From Bdellovibrio sp. (GTDB taxonomy: Bacteria; Bdellovibrionota; Bdellovibrionia; Bdellovibrionales; Bdellovibrionaceae): a DNA stretch of 9,618 nucleotides. Below, one piece after another: positions 1 through 5,264 of this stretch; position 1 is the stretch's first letter, and the number at the start of each line of letters is the position of its first letter. A model generated the notes under the pieces. That model saw nothing but the letters and a program-made list of their open reading frames with translations. It did no database searches and had not been told where the DNA came from. A program made the translations under genes and the position numbers. Location: the NCBI GenBank assembly GCA_003176075.1, contig PSRN01000084.1:1-9618 (forward strand). The letters run 5' to 3'.

Positions 1-360
1 CATTGCCGCCCCGTGCGCGGGTGGATTCAGGCGAGCTGGCGCCATCAAGCCGTGAGGATTGTGGGGTCGCCGTTGCACCAACACCACGTCGCAAAGAACG
101 GGTCCGATCAGAACCTTATCCCCCAATTTGAGCGGCGCGGAGGGCACGCGAACGCCGTTCAAATAGGTGCCGTTCGCCGATTTTAGATCGCGAAAGGAAA
201 CTTGTTCTCCCGCCACCCGGATCTCCAGATGTTCTTTTGAAACCCCGTTTCCTTGCAACTGAATTTGGCAGGAGGTGCCTCGTCCAACCAGAAAGCTTCC
301 CGCGCGCAGCTGATGAACTTGGCCGGCCTGTGGGCCGTTGAGAATTCTAAGGGCCAGCAT
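1..360 (-). CDS. FHA-domain protein, N-terminal part (cut by left window edge)
   Basis: The 120 visible codons encode a forkhead-associated domain, a phosphothreonine-peptide-binding module used in bacterial signalling and in regulating secretion or pilus systems. Family signatures are all visible: GRGTS at about residues 26-30, SKEH with conserved Ser41 and His44, and SANGTYLNG at 61-69, followed by the usual LxxGDKVLIG strand near 79-86. The frame stays open to base 1, so whatever follows the FHA domain (residue 95 onward is Pro/Arg/Ala-rich linker-like) lies outside the window. The ATG at 358-360 overlaps the end of the DUF192 gene by 14 nt and has a GGGAG ribosome site about 8-9 nt upstream. 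FHA proteins recur in Tad pilus loci, which fits the upstream tadC. The domain call is secure; its kinase partner and the protein's full role are unknown. Confidence 0.9.
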   Translation of the reverse strand, partial: MLALRILNGPQAGQVHQLRAGSFLVGRGTSCQIQLQGNGVSKEHLEIRVAGEQVSFRDLKSANGTYLNGVRVPSAPLKLGDKVLIGPVLCDVVLVQRRPHNPHGLMAPARLNPPAHGAAM

Positions 361-760
361 GTCCGGCATCTCCCGCTTGCATTCGTAATTGATCGCCAAC
401 GTGAATATTCAATTCCTTGGCCCGGCCCGCTTTCATTTCAATGACCGACAAAGCCCTCCACTGGGGCCAGACGATGCGCCAGGGATGTACATTCGAGTGG
501 ATGGACCGGACGGCCCGCTGCCGGTCAAGAAAGACACAGTCAATCGCGTAGTTCATAAAGAAGGTGTGAATCGAGTTGCCGGGAAGGATCCACAATCCCT
601 GGTCTTCGCGCAAATTGCCGGTGCCCAGCAGGCCGCGCATCCGGTCGAAATAGTGATCGGCGATTTTCAAATCGGCGAGCAAAACTTCATTGGCCGCGTT
701 GAGGAGTACCGCGGAGGTGCCGAAGCCACTTGTGGCGGAGGCACCGACTTGGGTTTTCAC
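347..760 (-). CDS. DUF192 family protein in a Tad operon
   Basis: A 137-aa protein matching the DUF192 pattern. It has an early R-x-x-GLL segment (RMRGLLG, about residues 40-46), a hydrophobic-aromatic stretch with IHTFFMNYAIDCVFLD (64-79) corresponding to the family's 'WMknt..pLDilFld', then a VIEMKAGRAKELNIHVGDQL tail corresponding to 'vlEl.aG.a...gi..Gd.l'. The tryptophan usually preceding Met in the central motif is replaced by Phe. No signal peptide is evident, although many DUF192 proteins are exported. The start is GTG, in a GTGA overlap with the tadC stop and with GGGGGAG just upstream, so translation is probably coupled to tadC. DUF192 members are common beside tadB/tadC-type genes. 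The biochemical function is not established, so none is assigned. Confidence 0.85.
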   Translation of the reverse strand: MKTQVGASATSGFGTSAVLLNAANEVLLADLKIADHYFDRMRGLLGTGNLREDQGLWILPGNSIHTFFMNYAIDCVFLDRQRAVRSIHSNVHPWRIVWPQWRALSVIEMKAGRAKELNIHVGDQLRMQAGDAGHAGP

Positions 761-1662
761 TTAGCTCCCCCGCTGATAAAGTTCACAGCCACGGGGCCAA
801 AGACGACAATGAAGACCGCCGGCAAAATAAAGAAGATCAGCGGGATCAGCATCAGCTGTGAAGCCCGCGCGCCGGCTTTTTCGGCGCGTACGAACCGCTC
901 CAGGCGGATTTGTTCTGACTGATCCTTCAGGACCTGCGCGATGCTCGCGCCCGTGGCGTCAGCGTCAACCAGAACCGCGACGAAACTGGTGGTTTCCGGA
1001 ATATCAATTCGCTTGGCCAATCCACGAAGGGCGTCGGCACGCGCCGAACCCAGCTTGATGTCCTTCAACACAATGGCGAGTTCATCGCCCAACACGCTTC
1101 CTTCCGCTTTGTCGACGATCCGTTGAATCGCCGAGATAAAATCCAAACCCGCTTCGGTGGAAAGAGCCAGCAAGTCAGTGAAGAACGGCAGGTCCGCCCG
1201 CACGGAGATTTGGCGGCTTTTGCGCTGATTCTTGGCGTACATGTCAGGAAATTGCCAACCCACCGGAATAGCGAGGGCGAACATCCACAACGGAATGCCG
1301 ACGTGAAAGGCAAAATTCAACAGGGCGAGAAGACCCACGAAGCCAACGCCCCAAAAAAGTTTCAACCCGATGAACTCGTCCACGTTCAGCTCACGCGACA
1401 GGCCCGCCGTCATGATGAGATGTTCAATGTTGCGGCGGAAGCGTTCATTCTTGATGCGGGCGGCGTGTTGCAGGGTGAACTGGTGGACGAGGGGACGTGA
1501 CCAGTTGATCAATGCCGAGCGCGATCTTTCAGGTTCGGTGCCGCTCGCCCAGGAAAGCAGCTCGCGATCCGTGTTGTTCGTCAATAACGCCGCGGAGAGG
1601 AAATACACCGATACACCCGTGAGGGCGAGCGCGGCGATCATGACCAGGTCTGTGTTAAGCAT
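757..1662 (-). CDS. tadC: TadC-like inner-membrane platform protein (type II secretion F domain)
   Basis: A 301-aa polytopic protein of the T2SSF family, predicted inner-membrane platform for Tad (tight adherence/Flp) pilus assembly, where it would work with the TadA ATPase. An N-terminal membrane segment (about residues 5-27) precedes a basic cytoplasmic stretch. Two closely spaced hydrophobic segments follow (about 101-135), then the F domain: LPFFTDLLALSTEAGLDFISAI at about 158-179 (family 'LP..lDLLa...eAGl....Ai'), RADALRGLAKR (208-218) and GASIAQVLKDQSEQIRLER (238-256). The last membrane segment (270-295) ends in ILPAVFIVVFGP, typical of TadC. I chose the ATG at 1660-1662 over an in-frame GTG at 1699-1701: AAAGGGGG lies 4-5 nt before it and the membrane segment begins promptly. 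It heads the visible operon. tadB and tadA are not adjacent upstream; maf is there instead, on the opposite strand. Confidence 0.9.
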   Translation of the reverse strand: MLNTDLVMIAALALTGVSVYFLSAALLTNNTDRELLSWASGTEPERSRSALINWSRPLVHQFTLQHAARIKNERFRRNIEHLIMTAGLSRELNVDEFIGLKLFWGVGFVGLLALLNFAFHVGIPLWMFALAIPVGWQFPDMYAKNQRKSRQISVRADLPFFTDLLALSTEAGLDFISAIQRIVDKAEGSVLGDELAIVLKDIKLGSARADALRGLAKRIDIPETTSFVAVLVDADATGASIAQVLKDQSEQIRLERFVRAEKAGARASQLMLIPLIFFILPAVFIVVFGPVAVNFISGGAK

Positions 1663-1707
1663 CTGCGCCCCCTTTATACCCGTGGCGACTTCGCCGCCCA
1701 CGCTGGC

Positions 1708-1731
1708 TTCACTCTTTCATTTCACTCTTTC
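1708..1731. repeat. Pair of 11-bp direct repeats in the tadC/maf divergent region
   Basis: TTCACTCTTTC occurs at 1708-1718 and again at 1721-1731, 13 bp apart from start to start, in the short region between the divergent tadC and maf genes. It lies 46-69 bases upstream of the chosen tadC start. Two half-turn-spaced copies upstream of an operon could be a regulator site, but the spacing is not a clean helical turn and no clear -35/-10 pair is visible next to it. Function is inference only. Confidence 0.45.
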
Positions 1732-1786
1732 GCTTCACCCTTGCGAGAACGTTGCCGTCGGCGCGCAATTGGTGTTGAATGGCGGC

Positions 1787-2395
1787 GTGAAATCATCCCC
1801 GCCCTCTTTTGAATTAGTGCTTGCTTCCGCTTCGCCTCGACGACGCCAGTTGCTCTCCGAGGCCGGTTTCAAATTCATCGTCCACCCCAGTAAGATATCG
1901 GAAACTCTTGAGGAAAACCTGATCATCGAAGACCAAATTTTGGACCTTGCCGGACGAAAGGCGAGGGCCGCAATGGCTGAGCTTTTGCCCTTGCGGTCGA
2001 ATCCTTTTCTGGTGGTCGCGGCGGATACCATGGTTGTGCATAAAGGCCTTCCTTTTGGGAAACCACAGGACGAACAAGAGGCCTTTCTCATTTTACGACG
2101 ATTGTCCGGCGCGATCCACCGGGTCTATACGGCGCTCTCTGTGATGGATTCGGTATCTCAAAGCGAGACCACTCACCTCGAGGCGACGGATGTGGAATTC
2201 CGACCCCTGACCGACAACGAAATTTATGAATATATCGCGACCGGTGAGCCCATGGATAAGGCCGGCGCCTACGGGATGCAAGGGGCGGGCGGGAAATTTG
2301 TCGCCCGCTACTCGGGTTCATATTCCAACATCGTGGGACTGCCGATGGAAGCTTTTTTGAGTGTATTGAAAGAACAAGGCTGGAGAATCCGGTGA
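1787..2395 (+). CDS. maf: Maf family nucleoside triphosphate pyrophosphatase (YhdE-like)
   Basis: A cytoplasmic house-cleaning enzyme that hydrolyses non-canonical or selected nucleoside triphosphates to monophosphate plus pyrophosphate; family members were also linked to septum inhibition. With a GTG start at 1787 it is 202 aa, the usual family length. Signatures: SASPRRRQLL at about 14-23, LAGRKARA (54-61), AADTMV with the catalytic Asp80, GKPQDEQEA, LSGAIHRVYTAL, and DKAGAYGMQG followed by GSYSNIVGLPM. The DKAGAYG and GSYxNxVGLP pattern resembles the YhdE (dTTP/UTP pyrophosphatase) branch rather than YceF. The frame is open far upstream across tadC, but that part is antisense shadow. The start codon is uncertain: in-frame GTG 1772 or TTG 1775 are alternatives and none has a strong ribosome site. 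It overlaps yggS by 4 nt, so the two are probably one operon. Confidence 0.93.
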   Translation: MKSSPPSFELVLASASPRRRQLLSEAGFKFIVHPSKISETLEENLIIEDQILDLAGRKARAAMAELLPLRSNPFLVVAADTMVVHKGLPFGKPQDEQEAFLILRRLSGAIHRVYTALSVMDSVSQSETTHLEATDVEFRPLTDNEIYEYIATGEPMDKAGAYGMQGAGGKFVARYSGSYSNIVGLPMEAFLSVLKEQGWRIR

Positions 2396-3069
2396 ACGGG
2401 AAATCAGTGGACGAGCTTCTCGGGACCCTCCCTGCGCACGTGACCTTGCTGGCGGTTTCAAAACTGCATCCGGCGGCCAAGGTCCGCTGGCTTTACCAAA
2501 CCTATCACGTCACTCATTTCGGCGAGAATTACGCGCAAGAGGCCTTGGCCAAAATGGCGGCCCTTGCGGATTTGCCGCTGATTTGGCATTTCATCGGTCG
2601 GTTGCAAAAGAATAAAGCCAAGGGGGTGGTTGGTGCTTTCGAGTTGATTCATTCCGTGGATTCGTTCGAACTCGCCGAATTGATCAACCGTTTGGCCGCC
2701 GAAAGAGGCATCCGGCAACGGATCCTGATGCAGATCAATTTGGCTGGGGAAGCCACCAAGGGGGGTTTTCGTCCTCAGGATTTTTCACCAGATCTGCTTG
2801 AGCGGTTGAAGAAGCTTTCCGCCATTTCCGTCGACGGTCTGATGACCATGCCGCCGCTCTCGGCAAGCGCCGACGAGGCCCGCCCATATTTTCGCGACCT
2901 CCGTAAACTGCTGCAAACGCACTGTCAGGTGTTGCCGACACTGCGGGTCTTGTCGATGGGAACGAGTGGGGATTTTCGCGTGGCGATTGAAGAAGGCGCG
3001 ACCATGGTTCGCCTCGGAACTGTTTTGTTTGGTCCAAGGGAGCCGCTTAGTCGCAGCGTGGGACAGTGA
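2392..3069 (+). CDS. yggS: YggS/PLPBP family PLP-binding homeostasis protein
   Basis: A 225-aa cytoplasmic alanine-racemase-N-terminal-fold protein that binds pyridoxal 5'-phosphate and maintains vitamin B6 and amino-acid homeostasis without known catalysis. Family landmarks are in order: LLAVSKLHPA with the PLP-linking Lys24, FGENYAQEAL (43-52), IWHFIGRLQKNKAK (64-77), HSVDSFELA (87-95), VDGLMTMPP (147-155) and SMGTSGDF (188-195), ending in RLGTVLFG (207-214). The length is close to the usual 220-235 aa, but the tail after the final FGPRE adds about ten unremarkable residues. The GTG start is in a GTGA overlap with the maf stop, with GGAG upstream, implying translational coupling. Its last 23 bases overlap the 3' end of the convergent secreted-protein gene. 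Confidence 0.95.
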   Translation: MNGKSVDELLGTLPAHVTLLAVSKLHPAAKVRWLYQTYHVTHFGENYAQEALAKMAALADLPLIWHFIGRLQKNKAKGVVGAFELIHSVDSFELAELINRLAAERGIRQRILMQINLAGEATKGGFRPQDFSPDLLERLKKLSAISVDGLMTMPPLSASADEARPYFRDLRKLLQTHCQVLPTLRVLSMGTSGDFRVAIEEGATMVRLGTVLFGPREPLSRSVGQ

Positions 3070-3688
3070 AAGACATTGAAGGACCGTTGGTCGGTTTGGT
3101 TGGCTCTTTGATGACGACGGTCAAATTGAGGTCAAGTACCGCGATGGGGTTCCTACAAATGTCCCCGATCAAATCCCTCACGTTGCAAGCCGTGAAATGG
3201 ATCAAGTTCAGTCCGCTTTTCACTTTGAGACTGTATTGGGGAAGGGAACCAGCTATCCATAAAAAGGGACCTTTTTGGGGAAGCTTCTCAAAATGGGGGT
3301 CTCCCAATCCTTTGAATAGTTGAGAGCTCCGATAGAAGCCGTCTTTCTTTAACTGACAAATCGTCTGGTTTGCGGTTGTCTGTTGATCGGCGGTTTGGTC
3401 GTTTCTAACCCTGATGACAAAGTTATCCGCGTCTGTCAGTTCGCGCAAGTTTGGGAGTTCGATGGCGTCTTCGGACAGGGTCGTTTCGAGCTGATTAGAG
3501 CACTCGGTTCCGTCCTTAAGAACTCGCCGGACCATATTCAGGCTTTGATTCAAAGAAACATTGATGTTCATGATCTGCAAGGGGGGCGATTTCGTCGTTT
3601 TACCATTGTCCAAGTCGCAGAAGGCCAGCCCCAGAGTGGGGACAAGAAGCAGAGAACTCATGATGAAGGCGACAGATTTCTTGAGCAT
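3047..3688 (-). CDS. Secreted six-cysteine protein of unknown family
   Basis: A protein of 213 aa that I do not recognise. The ATG at 3686-3688 is chosen because AAGGAG lies 6 nt upstream; an in-frame TTG two codons earlier is less likely. Residues 1-22 form a Sec signal peptide (MLKK, then a hydrophobic core ending LGLA). The residue before the first Cys is Phe, so it is probably not a lipoprotein. The mature part has six cysteines, at about residue 24 and then in the contexts ECSN, TICQ, TACN, DICR and PRCD, enough for three disulfides in the periplasm or outside. An NQ/T-rich stretch lies mid-protein (QTADQQTTANQT). It is convergent with yggS and shares 23 bases with its 3' end. The upstream region contains a 7-bp inverted repeat. 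Function unknown. Confidence 0.8.
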   Translation of the reverse strand: MLKKSVAFIMSSLLLVPTLGLAFCDLDNGKTTKSPPLQIMNINVSLNQSLNMVRRVLKDGTECSNQLETTLSEDAIELPNLRELTDADNFVIRVRNDQTADQQTTANQTICQLKKDGFYRSSQLFKGLGDPHFEKLPQKGPFLWIAGSLPQYSLKVKSGLNLIHFTACNVRDLIGDICRNPIAVLDLNLTVVIKEPTKPTNGPSMSFTVPRCD

Positions 3689-3720
3689 TGGCAACTCCTT
3701 CTAGCTCGCGTGACCCTGTC

Positions 3721-3743
3721 CTGCAGTAGCCCCATCACTGCAG
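3721..3743. repeat. Inverted repeat upstream of the six-cysteine secreted-protein gene
   Basis: CTGCAGT (3721-3727) and ACTGCAG (3737-3743) are perfect inverted 7-bp arms separated by 9 bp, lying 33-55 bases upstream of the ATG at 3688 (minus strand). This could be an operator or a 5'-leader hairpin. No follow-on T-run is present, so a terminator is unlikely. Confidence 0.5.
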
Positions 3744-3788
3744 TCGATCTCTACCCATGGTCCTATGGTCCCCCCCCCGCCTTTGATT

Positions 3789-3826
3789 ACCAAGCAACAT
3801 ACCAGAGCAATACACCAGAGCAATAT
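3789..3826. repeat. Short tandem repeat, about three 12-13 bp units
   Basis: Two nearly identical 13-bp units, ACCAGAGCAATAC (3801-3813) and ACCAGAGCAATAT (3814-3826), are preceded by a degenerate copy ACCAAGCAACAT (3789-3800). They lie just upstream, on the minus strand, of a nine-base C run (3770-3778). Read on the minus strand, the units place TTGC- and TAT-type words in series, so they may contribute to the promoter of the 3047-3688 gene. That role is speculative. Confidence 0.65.
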
Positions 3827-4183
3827 AGCAGAAGCCGTGGAAACCCGCGCCTGTCAATCCGCTAGACAGTAAAAACGTCAAAGCGGCCGTACAAGCTCAA
3901 ATGTGGCGCTTACTCAAGGGAACGTCATTGTTTCCTCCTTCTCTACCAATCTTGCCGAGTTCACGAGTTCAGCAATTTAACCTTCTTGGCAGAGTATTTT
4001 TGATTTCAGATCGAAGTAAACTAGCCCTGGCAGTCGTTTTGCTCATTTCGTTCATTTCGGCAAGATCGAAGATGGAACCCACAGTCCGATGTGTACCACA
4101 GCCCACTCTCGAACTCTCGGAAGTAGCCTCCCATTTTGACTTTGAAACAATTTCTTGTGATGACCCCAGGTTTTTACGGAGAA

Positions 4184-4196
4184 CTCTCAATGAGAG
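4184..4196. repeat. Small palindrome just downstream of the lipoprotein stop
   Basis: CTCTCA-A-TGAGAG is a perfect 6+6 bp palindrome starting 4 bases past the lipoprotein stop codon (minus strand). With G-U pairs the transcript can form a 7-bp stem with a 3-nt loop. No U-run follows, so it is at most an mRNA 3'-end stabiliser or weak terminator. Confidence 0.35.
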
Positions 4197-4199
4197 CCC

Positions 4200-4991
4200 C
4201 TATTGCCGAAACAGTGGTGTGGTGGATTTACCCTGGTCGTTTTCGGTCCGAAGCTCAAGGCCTGTGGCGGTCAGCCCGAAATGATAATTCGCCACCTCGG
4301 CTTCGTTCGTGAAAACTTGCACGGTGATCGTTTTATTTTGGCAGGTTCCAGCCGCTTGGGAGCTGGTATCCCGAAGAGCCTGCAGCGTACCATCGATCAC
4401 CAGCGGATTGGACTTATTCAAAATCCAGATGAACTGGTTTTTCTCGTTTCTCTTAATTTCAACTGTCTGCGATGGATCAGAACCCGTCTCGTAGATCCCA
4501 ATCATATCTTCCGGGCACTGTTCGAATCGGTGGACCTCTTTAATTTGGTGGGCTATGTCGGCCCTTGTGTAGACGTCTCTGAAGGATTCCGCGCTATCTC
4601 CCGTGACATGAATTTCCGTGGGATTCTCTCTCAGCGTCGACGTAAAGATGCGACGGGTGGCTCTTTGGCTCGCGTCTACGGAGACCCAGGTGATGGCCGT
4701 CGGCCCGCAGGACACGGTCACCGTATTGTCGGCAGACAATGCATGCGGCTGGCTATCAGCCGTGATCCTTTGTCCATCCCACCGAACGGATAGGAATCCC
4801 TTTGCGTTTTTGTGGAACGCAAGCTTGGAGGAGGCTTTATTCTCGAATGTGCCAGTCCAGTTCGGGCAGACTGGGGCGGAATTCTCATTGGAACCCTTCG
4901 AGCAGGCCGTCATCCCGAGGCCGATCATCATTCCGAGGCCAATCACCATCCATATCAAAAAATGCCAGGCCGGTTTCCACGGTTTACCCAT
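4200..4991 (-). CDS. Lipoprotein with two similar cysteine-bearing modules, unknown function
   Basis: A 263-aa protein that I do not assign to a family. The start ATG has AGGAGA 6 nt upstream. Residues 1-29 are a lipoprotein signal peptide (a long n-region with WKPAW, then a Gly/Met-rich hydrophobic core) ending in the lipobox MTAC, with Cys30 the predicted lipidated residue. The mature part seems to hold two copies of one module. Module 1 starts CPNWTGTFE (42-50) and has its second Cys at 95. Module 2 starts CPEDMIGIYE (159-168) and has its second Cys at 217. In both, the opening C-P-x(4)-G-x-[FY]-E is followed by alternating-polarity strands, with the second Cys next to a T-[VI]-T-V strand and a closing T-E/L-E strand. 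This suggests tandem small beta domains, each with one disulfide, anchored to the membrane. It stands alone on the minus strand, preceded by short tandem repeats. Confidence 0.82.
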   Translation of the reverse strand: MGKPWKPAWHFLIWMVIGLGMMIGLGMTACSKGSNENSAPVCPNWTGTFENKASSKLAFHKNAKGFLSVRWDGQRITADSQPHALSADNTVTVSCGPTAITWVSVDASQRATRRIFTSTLRENPTEIHVTGDSAESFRDVYTRADIAHQIKEVHRFEQCPEDMIGIYETGSDPSQTVEIKRNEKNQFIWILNKSNPLVIDGTLQALRDTSSQAAGTCQNKTITVQVFTNEAEVANYHFGLTATGLELRTENDQGKSTTPLFRQ

Positions 4992-5005
4992 TAATTGTCT
5001 CCTAT

Positions 5006-5023
5006 GATTCGTTTGATTCGTTT
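5006..5023. repeat. 9-bp tandem duplication in the lipoprotein leader
   Basis: GATTCGTTT is present twice without a gap (5006-5014 and 5015-5023), 15-32 bases upstream of the lipoprotein ATG on the minus strand, so it lies in the mRNA leader just before the ribosome site. Confidence 0.6.
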
Positions 5024-5040
5024 CTTAGATCCGTTTTCTA

Positions 5041-5079
5041 TAATTTTCCTTAATTTGCCTTATTTGCCTTAATTTGCCT
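5041..5079. repeat. Four tandem 9-10 bp repeats upstream of the lipoprotein gene
   Basis: Units TAATTTTCCT, TAATTTGCCT, TATTTGCCT and TAATTTGCCT follow each other directly (minus-strand reading: AGGCAAATTA). The array lies 50-88 bases upstream of the lipoprotein ATG, and a TATAGA-like word overlaps its proximal end on the minus strand. Its place in the expected promoter zone and the near-helical period make it a candidate regulator-binding array or a slippage-prone spacer. Neither role is shown by the sequence alone. Confidence 0.7.
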
Positions 5080-5227
5080 TCTGAATTGGCAGCTTGGTGA
5101 AAAAAAATATTCGCTTGTCTTAAGTTAACCGAAAGATTTCAGAGCTTCCACCCTAAAATTTGCCCGTGGCGTCTGCGGAGGTGCTGTGAAATGTACAATT
5201 TTCAGAACCCCCGTTGAGTCTGTCCGG

Positions 5228-5256
5228 TTGACCCCGTGGCAATAAGGAATTCTAAT
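5228..5256 (+). promoter_or_regulatory. Sigma70-type promoter abutting the deaminase start codon
   Basis: TTGACC (5228-5233) and TCTAAT (5251-5256) are separated by exactly 17 bp and each matches the consensus hexamer at five of six positions. Transcription from it would be expected to begin near 5263-5265, at the deaminase ATG (5265), giving a leaderless or nearly leaderless mRNA. The same spacer also contains AAGGAA (5244-5249), which could serve as a ribosome site only on a transcript starting further upstream. Confidence 0.5.
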
Positions 5257-5264
5257 GGTCATCG

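Larger units (their letters stand above)
3689..4199. other. Intergenic stretch without a convincing gene
   Basis: About 510 bases between two minus-strand exported-protein genes. I see no signal peptide, family motif or good ribosome site supporting a gene. Open frames on both strands (for example 3969-4190 minus and 3901-4284 plus) lack recognisable content. The stretch does contain an inverted repeat (3721-3743), a run of nine C (3770-3778), a 13-bp tandem repeat (3801-3826) and a short palindrome just past the lipoprotein stop (4184-4196). It should contain the promoter of the 3047-3688 gene, but no clean -35/-10 pair stands out. Confidence 0.6.

Noticed and set aside
389..922. Plus-strand 177-codon open frame
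   Set aside because: Lies antisense to DUF192 and tadC, which carry clear family motifs; it has no protein-like signature.
1370..1786. Upstream extension of the maf frame
   Set aside because: It runs antisense through tadC and would add about 140 residues not found in Maf proteins.
3383..3865. Plus-strand 160-codon frame
   Set aside because: Mostly antisense to the six-cysteine secreted protein, which has a signal peptide and ribosome site.
3969..4190. Minus-strand 73-codon frame starting TTG, with AGGGG upstream
   Set aside because: No recognisable motif or signal peptide; the ribosome-site-like word also follows the lipoprotein stop by chance composition. Kept only as intergenic.
3901..4284. 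Plus-strand 127-codon frame with a hydrophobic stretch
   Set aside because: No ribosome site, the hydrophobic segment is mid-chain, and the 3' part is antisense to the lipoprotein gene.
4203..4793. Plus-strand 196-codon frame
   Set aside because: Fully antisense to the lipoprotein, which has a lipobox, ribosome site and internal repeat.
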